Part shown: positions 1 to 6,281 of the stretch, one piece after another
How the letters are laid out: every line of letters starts with the position of its first letter
How positions within the stretch are numbered: position 1 is the first letter of the stretch
Assembly (NCBI GenBank): GCA_001563885.1
Contig: LKMM01000062.1
Coordinates: 1-10,413, forward strand
Length of the DNA stretch: 10,413 bases
Source: Natrialbaceae archaeon B1-Br10_E2g27
Lineage (GTDB): Archaea; Halobacteriota; Halobacteria; Halobacteriales; Natrialbaceae
Reading direction: 5' to 3'
The notes under the pieces: generated by a model
Seen by the model: only the letters and a program-made list of their open reading frames with translations
What the model was told of the DNA's origin: nothing
The model's database searches: none
Made by a program: the position numbers and the translations under genes

Positions 1-812
1 AGCCGCCGCCCCGCGCGTTCGTGTCGCATCCCCATGATTTCGGCGAGGGGAGCAAACGACACCATCGCCGTCGGCGGTTCGTCGACGTAGCGTTCACAAA
101 CCTCGACGATCACGGGCTGTAACGACTCGAGGACTGACTGGATTTCCGTGTGCCCAAAGCGGCCGAGTCGCTGGGCGGCACCGAGCAAGCCCGTGACGAA
201 GGCATGTGCGTGGGCCAGACAGGCCTCGAGCCGTGAGATACCCCGTCGCTGGGCAACGACGCCGAAGACGACCGGGTAGTGTCCCGGCGTCTCATCGGCC
301 GCGATGGCAGTAGATAGTGCTGACTCGAGGTCGGTTTCGGTCGTCGACTCGAGATTGTCAGCCGTCGATTCGGTATCGTCGTCAGTTTCGGAGTCGAAAG
401 CTGTCCGCTCCGATCCGAAACTGGCTGGGTCGACGTCAGTTGCCGCAAGCAGTTCACACAGTTTCGCACCCGCTTTGGTCGAGCTTTCGCGGAACTCTCG
501 AGGCATCGTCACCGCTGACAGACGTTCGTCGACCGCCCAAAGATCGCTGAGCGAGGCGACCTCGCTTGCGGTGTGTGCATTGGCCAATGCGACGGTTTCA
601 CAGGGGCCGACGACCCGTCGAAGGTAGGCTTCGATCAGTTCCCGTAAGTCCTCGCTGTCTTCGATTCGTCCTTCGTTTAAATACTGCTCGAGGCCATACG
701 AAGCGGTATAGCCCCCGACCGGCAGAAACGAATCAGCCAGTCGAAGCGCCGAGAGGAAGGCGGCGGATGCCGTCTCTGTCACCTCACTCGTCGCTGGCGT
801 CGGTGTGGTCAT
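1..812 (-). CDS. ureF: Urease accessory protein UreF (C-terminus cut by window edge)
   Basis: UreF works with UreD and UreG in the cytoplasmic complex that loads nickel into apo-urease, where it acts on the UreG GTPase. The frame is open from the ATG at 812 to the window edge, giving 270 residues. The family hallmark DSFLPVGGYTASYGLE is at residues 27-42, and the conserved C-terminal stretch with PLAEIMGMRHERAGRRL ends at the edge, so probably only a few residues are missing. The body is mostly helical, as expected. An acidic, Ser/Thr-rich stretch at about residues 133-165 interrupts the middle and looks like a disordered halophilic insertion. The start ATG overlaps the ureE stop by 4 nt (ATGA), which fixes the start and implies translational coupling. 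It is the last urease gene visible in the operon. Confidence 0.93.
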   Translation of the reverse strand, partial: MTTPTPATSEVTETASAAFLSALRLADSFLPVGGYTASYGLEQYLNEGRIEDSEDLRELIEAYLRRVVGPCETVALANAHTASEVASLSDLWAVDERLSAVTMPREFRESSTKAGAKLCELLAATDVDPASFGSERTAFDSETDDDTESTADNLESTTETDLESALSTAIAADETPGHYPVVFGVVAQRRGISRLEACLAHAHAFVTGLLGAAQRLGRFGHTEIQSVLESLQPVIVEVCERYVDEPPTAMVSFAPLAEIMGMRHERAGRR

Positions 813-1456
813 GTGTCTTGCTCACCGTGGTCGTCGGCGTGTGTGTGCTCGTGTGTATCGTTATGACCATCGCCGTGGCTGTGTTCGTGGCTGTGGTCGC
901 CATGCGTATGCTCGTGGTCACCGCCGTGAGTATGAGTGTGATCGCTGCCGTGGGTATGCTCTGTGTGCTCGAGGTCGGTCACGAACAGATCGGCCTCGAC
1001 CGTTACGGCCTCGAGAGTTGCGTCGGGAACGACGTCATCGATAACCCGCTCGACGATGTGGCGGTCGGCTTCGAGGGGGACGTACACGGTCCCGTCCTCG
1101 ACGGCTAAATCCCAGTGTTGGTTGCCGATCCGGTGGCCAAGTTCGACGGCAGCCTCGAGTGTCGAGTCGGTCGGCTCAGGGAGTTCGAGGGCGAGTGCCT
1201 CGAGTGGCTCGAAGGCGACGACGATCATCCGGTCGTCCGCAGCGAGTAAGACATCTCCTGCCGAGACGGCTGCCTTCTCGACGATAACGCCAACATCCGT
1301 CCCTGCGTCGGTCGTCGCCCGAAACCGTGAGCGACGGCGGTTGTCGGCATCGAGAACGACGCGCTCGAGTGTGCCGGCGTCGGCGTGGTCGTCTCGCGTG
1401 GCGGCGAGGTCAGAGTCGGCGTGGACGTTGCCGACGATGCCGTCGATTCGTTCCAT
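809..1456 (-). CDS. ureE: Urease accessory protein UreE, nickel metallochaperone with His-rich tail
   Basis: UreE carries nickel to the UreDFG-urease complex. The chosen start gives 215 residues. An N-terminal beta-rich domain spans about residues 1-85, followed by the metal-binding domain with GHRIGNQHW at 107-115; His114 corresponds to the conserved nickel-binding His of the family, and YVPLEADRHIVERV follows. The C-terminus is a His tail: 18 His between residues 164 and 210, mostly in HTH, HEH and DHSH units, ending GEQDT. Such tails store several nickel ions in bacterial UreE proteins. An upstream in-frame ATG at 1516 is rejected because it would run well into ureD and add residues unlike the family. 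The ATG at 1456 shares one base with the ureD stop (TGATG), and the gene's own stop overlaps the ureF start. Confidence 0.92.
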   Translation of the reverse strand: MERIDGIVGNVHADSDLAATRDDHADAGTLERVVLDADNRRRSRFRATTDAGTDVGVIVEKAAVSAGDVLLAADDRMIVVAFEPLEALALELPEPTDSTLEAAVELGHRIGNQHWDLAVEDGTVYVPLEADRHIVERVIDDVVPDATLEAVTVEADLFVTDLEHTEHTHGSDHTHTHGGDHEHTHGDHSHEHSHGDGHNDTHEHTHADDHGEQDT

Positions 1457-2394
1457 CAGTATCGCCGGTCGGCTGGCGTGCCGACCCCCAGTGTCCCCTG
1501 TCGTATTTCCTCCCACGCCTCACGAAGCGCGGCGGTGACGTCCGCCTCCCGGTAGCCAAGGACGCGAACGAGCGCCCCCGATTCTTGGGGCAGCCTCGAG
1601 ACGCCACCGTGGGTATCCTCGACCGCCTCGAGTCGGTCGGCGATACCGTCGACCAGTTCCTCGAGACCCGGCGTTTGTTCCCCGCCTCCCGGTGCAAACA
1701 CGTACAACGAGCCAATGACCTCGTACTCGCCGACGCTTGCCGGATCGCGCGGATCGCGTTCTGCAGGGCGGAGATCGACGGCGTCGGCACAGATCAGTCG
1801 ACCGTCGTGTTCGGCCTCGACGCGTGCATGATAGTGGTCGAACTCGAAAGGTGCGTGGTCGGTCAGCCCATCGGGGACAAGCACGTCCCAGACCACCGCA
1901 ACCGCGTCATCGGCGAGCTCGACTGAAACCGTCTGGAGACACCGGGCGTCCTCGTTGACAATCGTCGCCCCCGGCAGGTACTCGAGGTAGGCCCCCTCGC
2001 CGACCGACAGCGAAACCTCGAGGTGGGCGTAATTCGAGTGCATACTGTGGACTTTCGCCGCGTTCTGTGTGGTGACGTGTACGCGTGAGCCGTCGGTCGC
2101 GTCGATGACCATCCGGTGGCGGTCACCCTGAACGATTCCACCTGTCGGCTCCTGGGCGACGAGTGTGGTCAACCCCGGCGCGGGATCGCTCGAGAGCGTG
2201 CCGGTGAGGTGGTAGGGAACCTTGACGTGATCCCGAAGCAGCCGCGTTGGCTTCTCACCCTCACGGGCGAACGTAGCCTCGAGCAGCCCGTTTTTTCCTG
2301 GCCCACCGGCGGGAGCCTGCGCGAGCGCTTCGTCGGCGTAGGTCTCAAAGCCCGGCGGTAACGGAACTGGGTCTGCTCCAGTCCCAACGCTCAC
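1456..2394 (-). CDS. ureD: Urease accessory protein UreD (UreH family)
   Basis: UreD is the scaffold that binds apo-urease and passes nickel from UreG/UreF into the active site. The product is 312 residues, somewhat longer than the bacterial form of roughly 270. Family motifs are visible: TGGIVQGDRHRM at 84-95 (the GG..GD block), VHVTTQNAAKVH at 105-116, and YLEYLPGATIVNEDAR at 136-151. The first 35 or so residues are Gly/Ala/Pro-rich and less conserved. The start is GTG at 2394, which overlaps the ureG stop by 4 nt (GTGA). No ATG fits as well, and the reading frame begins just upstream of the conserved body. The gene lies between ureG and ureE and is clearly cotranscribed with them. Confidence 0.92.
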   Translation of the reverse strand: MSVGTGADPVPLPPGFETYADEALAQAPAGGPGKNGLLEATFAREGEKPTRLLRDHVKVPYHLTGTLSSDPAPGLTTLVAQEPTGGIVQGDRHRMVIDATDGSRVHVTTQNAAKVHSMHSNYAHLEVSLSVGEGAYLEYLPGATIVNEDARCLQTVSVELADDAVAVVWDVLVPDGLTDHAPFEFDHYHARVEAEHDGRLICADAVDLRPAERDPRDPASVGEYEVIGSLYVFAPGGGEQTPGLEELVDGIADRLEAVEDTHGGVSRLPQESGALVRVLGYREADVTAALREAWEEIRQGTLGVGTPADRRY

Positions 2395-3011
2395 GCGAAC
2401 AGCACCTCCCGCTCGATGTGCTCGAGGGTTGCCTCGATACCTTCACCGGCCTTGCAGTCGGTAAAGACGTAGGGATCGTCGCCCCGAACCTCGTCAGTGT
2501 CGGCTTCGATCACGTCTAAGTCGGCGTCGACGTGTGGAGCGAGGTCAGTCTTGTTGATCACGAGCAGGTCGGCCTGGGTGACACCGGGCCCTCGCTTGCG
2601 TGGGATGTCCTCGCCTTCGGCGACCGAAATAACGAACAGGAAGTAATCGGCCAGTTCGGGATTGAACGTCGCGGCGAGGTTATCCCCGCCGCTTTCGATC
2701 AGGACAACGTCGAGGTCGGGATGGCGTTCGGTGAACTCATCGACCGCCGCGAGGTTCATCGAGGGATCTTCACGGATCCCCGTATGCGGACAGGCACCAG
2801 TCTCGACGCCCTCGATCAGGTCTTCGGGGAGCAAGTCGGCAAAGGACTCCCGGAACACGTCGGCGTCTTCTTGGGTCATAATGTCGTTTGCGATGACGCC
2901 GACGTTGTACTCGCGTTCGACAAGTTCGGGGACGAGCCGTTTGACAAGCGCCGTCTTCCCGGAGCCGACCGGCCCACCGAGGCCGACTTTTGCGACGTCT
3001 CGGTACCCCAT
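2391..3011 (-). CDS. ureG: Urease accessory GTPase UreG
   Basis: UreG is the SIMIBI-class GTPase whose GTP hydrolysis drives nickel insertion into urease. The product of 206 residues has the usual family length. It shows the P-loop GGPVGSGKT at 12-20, the nickel-binding Cys-Pro-His motif at 74-76 within ETGACPHTGIRED, the switch motif ESGGDNL at 106-112, and the guanine-specificity motif NKTD at 153-156. All catalytic elements look intact. The ATG at 3011 directly abuts the ureA TAG stop at 3012-3014 with no spacer, and the TGA stop overlaps the GTG start of ureD. Confidence 0.97.
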   Translation of the reverse strand: MGYRDVAKVGLGGPVGSGKTALVKRLVPELVEREYNVGVIANDIMTQEDADVFRESFADLLPEDLIEGVETGACPHTGIREDPSMNLAAVDEFTERHPDLDVVLIESGGDNLAATFNPELADYFLFVISVAEGEDIPRKRGPGVTQADLLVINKTDLAPHVDADLDVIEADTDEVRGDDPYVFTDCKAGEGIEATLEHIEREVLFA

Positions 3012-3389
3012 CTAGGCCTCCTCGCTCTCGACGTCGAGTTCCGCACCGGGGCTTGGGTCGACGACCTCGAGTTGGTCGCGGCTGTCGGCTCTGATTGGGT
3101 CGTGTACCGTAACGAGTTTCGTCCCGTCGGGGAAGACGGGTTCGACCTGGATCATCCCAACCATCTCGGGGACACCGTCCATGACGTCTTCGCGGGTGAG
3201 CAACTGGGTGGCTTCGGCGCGGATCTGGGAGACTGATTTGCCCTCGCGGGCAGCCTCACAGCACCAATCGGAGATGTAGGCGACCGTCTCGGGGTGGTTG
3301 AGTTTAACGCCACGTTCTTTCCGCCGGCGAGCGAGTTCGGCGGCCATGAAGACGGTCAGTCGCTCCATCTCCTTCGGTGAGAGCATCAT
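3012..3389 (-). CDS. ureA: Urease gamma subunit UreA
   Basis: UreA is the small structural subunit of the three-chain urease (alpha-beta-gamma) that hydrolyses urea to ammonia and carbamate. The product has 125 residues. The core LSPKEMERLTVFMAAELARR, then LNHPETVAYISDW, then GVPEMVGMIQVEPVFPDGTKLVTVHDPI, is typical of the gamma subunit. The last 25 or so residues form an acidic, Pro/Ser-containing extension beyond the usual 100-residue subunit. Two adjacent ATG codons (3389 and 3386) could start it; a Shine-Dalgarno-like GGCGGTGAT at 3396-3404 fits both, and the first is chosen. The gene lies 99 nt downstream of ureC, in the same frame, with no stop codon in the gap other than the ureC terminator. 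It abuts ureG. Confidence 0.95.
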   Translation of the reverse strand: MMLSPKEMERLTVFMAAELARRRKERGVKLNHPETVAYISDWCCEAAREGKSVSQIRAEATQLLTREDVMDGVPEMVGMIQVEPVFPDGTKLVTVHDPIRADSRDQLEVVDPSPGAELDVESEEA

Positions 3390-3395
3390 CGGCGA

Positions 3396-3404
3396 ATCAC
3401 CGCC
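3396..3404 (-). promoter_or_regulatory. Ribosome binding site of ureA
   Basis: The minus strand reads GGCGGTGAT, a near match to the haloarchaeal Shine-Dalgarno GGAGGTGATC. It ends 6 nt before the first of two tandem ATG codons. It supports independent initiation of ureA, the only subunit gene in this operon not joined to its upstream neighbour by overlap. Confidence 0.6.
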
Positions 3405-3488
3405 GTAGAGAGGGCTGTTTCGGTAGCTGGTCGGATTGTCATTGCTGTTGGATTCGTCGGTGGCTGTGGTGATGTGGTTTGTCGCATA

Positions 3489-5195
3489 TTAGAGCAGGTA
3501 TCGCTGGGCAAGTGGAATTTCTTCGGCAGGTTCGCAGGTGACATGTTCACCGTCGACCTGGACCTCGAACGTCTGGGCATCGATCTCGATGTCTTCGGGA
3601 CAGTGGTCGTTGTGGACCATGTCGGATTTGCCGACCGACCGCGTTGCGCTGATCGGCCGTACCGGCGTCTTCAGATCGTAGGCGTCGCCGACACCGTTGT
3701 CGTACGCCGCCTCGCTGACGAACGTCATCGAGAGACCGTGTTTCGCTCGCCCCTGTGCGCCAGCACGCTCGCGGCCAATAACCGGTTCGCAGGTCATAAG
3801 CGAGCCGTTTGCCTCGCCCATCTGCGACCAGACTGGGAAGCCACCCTTGATGACGTACTCCGGTTTGATACCGAAGAAGGCCGGATCCCACAGCGCGATG
3901 TCGGCGAGTTTGCCCGGCTCTAAGCTGCCGACGTAGTCGTCGATCCCCGCCGTAATTGCTGGGTTGATCGTGTATTTCGCGACGTAGCGTTTGATCCGGG
4001 CGTTGTCAGCATCCGTTCCCTCGTCTGCCGGCAGTGGCCCACGCTGGGCTTTCATCTTGTGGGCGGTCTGCCAGGTTCGACTGATGACTTCGGCCATCCG
4101 GCCCATCGCCTGGGAGTCAGAGGTCATCATACTGATTGCACCCGTATCGTGAAGGACGTCCTCGGCGGCGATCGTCTCCGCCCGAATTCGGGATTCAGCG
4201 AAGGAGACGTCCTCGGGAACGTCTGGATTGAGATGATGACAGACCATCACCATATCGAGGTGTTCGTCGAACGTATTGACCGTATACGGCATCGACGGGT
4301 TCGTCGACGACGGCAGCATGTGCTCGTGGCCGATCAACTCGAGGACGTCGGGGGCGTGACCACCACCTGCGCCCTCGATGTGGAACGTATGGATCGTCCG
4401 GCCATCGATCGCGTCGAAGGTGTCCTCGACGAAGCCCGATTCGTTTAACGTGTCGGTGTGGATACAGACCTGAACGTCTTCGTCGTCTGCAACCTCGAGG
4501 CAGGTGTCGACTGCAGCAGGTGTCGACCCCCAGTCTTCGTGGAGTTTGAGCCCGCAGGCACCGGCTTCGATCTGTTCGATCAGTGCTTCGGGCTTGGAGC
4601 TGTTGCCTTTCCCGTAAAAACCGACGTTGACCGGCCAGTCCTCGCTTGCCTGCAGGAATCGTTTGATATTCTCAGGGCCGGGCGTACAGGTGGTTGCGCC
4701 GCCACCGTAGCCGCCACCGAGCATCGTCGTTACGCCCGAGCCAAGCGCGTGGTCGACCAGTTGCGGGCTGTTGAAGTGGACGTGGATGTCTAAGGCACCA
4801 GCCGTCGCGATCAGACCGTCTGTCGGCACGGTGTCCGTGCTCGGCCCGATCACCATATCGACGTCGTCCATCGTGTCCGGGTTGCCGGCCTTCCCGACGC
4901 CGACGATTTTGCCATCCCGGACGCCGATGTCACCTTTGCGGACGCCCAACACAGGGTCGATGATGACGGTGTTCGTAAACACCCAATCGAGTGCCCCTTC
5001 GGCCTGGGTCGTCCCCGACTGCATTCCCATCCCATCACGCATCGTCTTTCCGCCACCGAAGACCGCTTCTTCGCCGGGAACACCGTGGTCGGCTTCGATT
5101 TCCGCACGCAGGTTCGTATCACCGAGTCGAACCCGATCGCCCTCAGTCGCGCCAAATAAGTCCGTATACTGGCGACGCTCGAGATCGCGGCTCAT
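3489..5195 (-). CDS. ureC: Urease alpha subunit UreC (catalytic, nickel-binding)
   Basis: UreC is the catalytic subunit with the dinuclear nickel centre, an amidohydrolase-fold enzyme. Its 568 residues match the family length. Metal and catalytic residues are all present: HVH at 138-140, the lysine to be carbamylated, Lys217, in GLKLHEDWG together with His219, His246 in CIHTDTLNESGF, His272 in HTFHIEGAGGGHAPD, the mobile-flap Cys319-His320 in MVCHHL, and Asp360 in MTSDSQAMGR. From memory of Klebsiella UreC, the glycine loop before ATTCTPG (about 159-167) is about four residues shorter here. The C-terminus EEIPLAQRYLL is a normal ending, so the TAA stop is genuine. The ATG at 5195 overlaps the ureB stop by 4 nt (ATGA). 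Confidence 0.98.
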   Translation of the reverse strand: MSRDLERRQYTDLFGATEGDRVRLGDTNLRAEIEADHGVPGEEAVFGGGKTMRDGMGMQSGTTQAEGALDWVFTNTVIIDPVLGVRKGDIGVRDGKIVGVGKAGNPDTMDDVDMVIGPSTDTVPTDGLIATAGALDIHVHFNSPQLVDHALGSGVTTMLGGGYGGGATTCTPGPENIKRFLQASEDWPVNVGFYGKGNSSKPEALIEQIEAGACGLKLHEDWGSTPAAVDTCLEVADDEDVQVCIHTDTLNESGFVEDTFDAIDGRTIHTFHIEGAGGGHAPDVLELIGHEHMLPSSTNPSMPYTVNTFDEHLDMVMVCHHLNPDVPEDVSFAESRIRAETIAAEDVLHDTGAISMMTSDSQAMGRMAEVISRTWQTAHKMKAQRGPLPADEGTDADNARIKRYVAKYTINPAITAGIDDYVGSLEPGKLADIALWDPAFFGIKPEYVIKGGFPVWSQMGEANGSLMTCEPVIGRERAGAQGRAKHGLSMTFVSEAAYDNGVGDAYDLKTPVRPISATRSVGKSDMVHNDHCPEDIEIDAQTFEVQVDGEHVTCEPAEEIPLAQRYLL

Positions 5196-5575
5196 TGCTC
5201 GCCCTCCATGTAGCCTCGAGCCTTCGCGCGTTCGATCGCTCGAGCTTTGATCTCCTCGTCGTCTAACGCTCCCTGTACCAGTCCACCCATCCCGTGGACG
5301 ATTCGATCGCCGCCGATCGCCACGAGGTCGACGTCACGTTCGACCCCAGGCTCGAACCTGACAGCCGTCCCCGCCGGGATGTCAAGACGCATTCCATAGG
5401 CGTTTTCGCGGTCGAACTCGAGGCCGGGGTTCGTCTCGAAAAAATGAAAGTGAGAGCCGACCTGTACCGGTCGATCGCCTGTGTTTTCGACGGTCACACT
5501 AGCGGTTTCTCGGCCGTCGTTGATCGAAATCGGTTCGTCGGCGGGCAATAACTCGCCCGGAACGAGGTCGCTCAT
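5192..5575 (-). CDS. ureB: Urease beta subunit UreB
   Basis: UreB is the beta structural subunit of urease. The 127-residue product has the conserved core LVPGELLPADEPISIN, SVTVENTGDRPVQVGSHFHF at 26-45, TNPGLEF, GMRLDIPAGTAVRFEPG at 61-77 and the GDRIVHG segment. The C-terminus extends in a charged helix rich in Glu, Ala and Arg. It is the first gene of the operon. The ATG at 5575 has a Shine-Dalgarno match, GTGATC, at 5581-5586 with 5 nt spacing. A 153-bp gap separates it from nikR and contains its own TATA box. Its stop overlaps the start of ureC. Confidence 0.97.
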   Translation of the reverse strand: MSDLVPGELLPADEPISINDGRETASVTVENTGDRPVQVGSHFHFFETNPGLEFDRENAYGMRLDIPAGTAVRFEPGVERDVDLVAIGGDRIVHGMGGLVQGALDDEEIKARAIERAKARGYMEGEQ

Positions 5576-5609
5576 CGGTCGATCACGTCGGCCCGATAGC
5601 CGAACCCAG

Positions 5610-5649
5610 TGGTGTCAATGTCTATCACCATACTTGTGTGCAAACACAC
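5610..5649. promoter_or_regulatory. Two inverted repeats in the ureB leader (candidate operator or hairpin)
   Basis: Two small dyads sit between the predicted transcription start and ureB. TGGTG-N11-CACCA occupies 5610-5630, and GTGTG-N4-CACAC occupies 5636-5649. The second would form a 5-bp stem with a four-base loop in the RNA. They could be a NikR operator or an RNA element. Arms this short can arise by chance. Confidence 0.25.
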
Positions 5650-5706
5650 GCCCGACGTAAACCTACGCCGGAGTACCAAAATTTGCCCGTTAGTTCTCCC
5701 AGCCAC

Positions 5707-5715
5707 CCATATATT
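5707..5715 (-). promoter_or_regulatory. Predicted TATA box of the urease operon
   Basis: The minus strand reads AATATATGG about 130 nt upstream of the ureB start and just downstream of the nikR stop. A start of transcription about 25 nt further on (near 5686) would give a leader of about 110 nt. It implies the urease operon can be transcribed without nikR. Assigned by eye from the archaeal TATA consensus. Confidence 0.45.
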
Positions 5716-5728
5716 GGACGCTTGAACA

Positions 5729-6133
5729 TTACACGTTCGTAAACTGGACCTGTTCCATCCCATCTAAGGCTCGAAGCGAGTTGACCAACTGTTTGATTTG
5801 CTCGCCCGACCCGTTGACCACCATCGTTTCTAGACACAGGTGTGAATCTAAGTGGACGTGTTGGGTTGCAATGATCAGATCGCTCATCTCGTGTTGTAAC
5901 TCGAGCATCTCGTCGGTGATGCTGTGATCACCGTGTCTGTATATCGTGGTGATCGATCCACAGTGGGCCGTCTCGAGGTCCGATTGGAACTCGAGGCTCG
6001 AAAGAAACATTCGAAGCGCATCCCGGAACGCCTCCGACCGACTCGAGTACTCCCACGTCTCGACCGCATCGTCGAGGTCCTCGACTAAGTGAGTCGGTAT
6101 CGTGAGACTGATTCGTTCGATACTGTCTCCCAT
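5729..6133 (-). CDS. nikR: Nickel-responsive transcriptional regulator NikR
   Basis: NikR is a homotetrameric nickel-sensing DNA-binding protein, usually a repressor of nickel import. The 134-residue product has the expected length and both domains. An N-terminal ribbon-helix-helix spans about residues 5-45 (RISLTIP, then YSSRSEAFRDALR). A C-terminal ACT-type metal-binding domain follows. The four ligands of the high-affinity square-planar site are visible with exact family spacing: His81, His92 and His94 in QHVH, and Cys100 in HLCLE, corresponding to His76, His87, His89 and Cys95 of E. coli NikR. It lies upstream of ureB in the same direction and divergent from the metal importer, so both flanking promoters are plausible targets. 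The ATG at 6133 follows a TATA box at leaderless spacing. Confidence 0.95.
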   Translation of the reverse strand: MGDSIERISLTIPTHLVEDLDDAVETWEYSSRSEAFRDALRMFLSSLEFQSDLETAHCGSITTIYRHGDHSITDEMLELQHEMSDLIIATQHVHLDSHLCLETMVVNGSGEQIKQLVNSLRALDGMEQVQFTNV

Positions 6134-6158
6134 GGTTTCCCACTCGTGTGGCCGTCCG

Positions 6159-6165
6159 AATAAAT
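6159..6165 (-). promoter_or_regulatory. Predicted TATA box of nikR (leaderless)
   Basis: The minus strand reads ATTTATT preceded by AAAACG, a good BRE plus TATA combination. Its centre lies about 29 nt from the nikR ATG, so transcription would begin at or within a few bases of the start codon. This is common in haloarchaea. Confidence 0.5.
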
Positions 6166-6221
6166 CGTTTTATTACTCGCCGAGTTCCTCCCATAGTTTC
6201 AATCCTCGAAGAGTAACATTT

Positions 6222-6243
6222 TCAGGAAGCCAGCAGGTCCTGA
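6222..6243. promoter_or_regulatory. Perfect 22-bp dyad upstream of the metal importer (candidate operator)
   Basis: TCAGGA-N10-TCCTGA is a perfect inverted repeat with 6-bp arms. It ends 8 bp before the TATA box of the importer operon and lies in the 148-bp divergent nikR/importer intergenic region. The position over or next to the BRE would suit a repressor. NikR, encoded next door, is the obvious candidate, but the arms do not resemble the E. coli GTATGA half-site. Confidence 0.35.
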
Positions 6244-6250
6244 TCCGTAG

Positions 6251-6258
6251 CTATAATA
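6251..6258 (+). promoter_or_regulatory. Predicted TATA box of the metal importer operon (leaderless)
   Basis: CTATAATA is centred about 27 nt upstream of the ATG at 6282. This spacing predicts a leaderless mRNA starting at the initiation codon, and no Shine-Dalgarno is visible before that ATG. Confidence 0.5.
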
Positions 6259-6281
6259 CTATTCACTCGTCTGTGCATACT

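Noticed and set aside
809..1044. Plus-strand frames and short repeats opposite the UreE His tail
   Set aside because: They are by-products of repeated His, Asp and Thr codons on the minus strand, not a separate repeat element or gene.
1457..1516. UreE start at 1516
   Set aside because: The extra 20 residues lie wholly within the ureD coding region and do not resemble UreE; the ATG at 1456 overlaps the ureD stop in the usual coupled way.
5572..5837. Short minus-strand frames between nikR and ureB
   Set aside because: They overlap the end of nikR in other frames, have Arg/Trp-rich composition and no family resemblance; the gap is promoter and leader.
6102..6281. Upstream extension of the binding-protein gene by 60 codons
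   Set aside because: It would bury the Tat signal inside the protein and overlap nikR and its promoter; the ATG at 6282 fits a leaderless transcript and a signal peptide.
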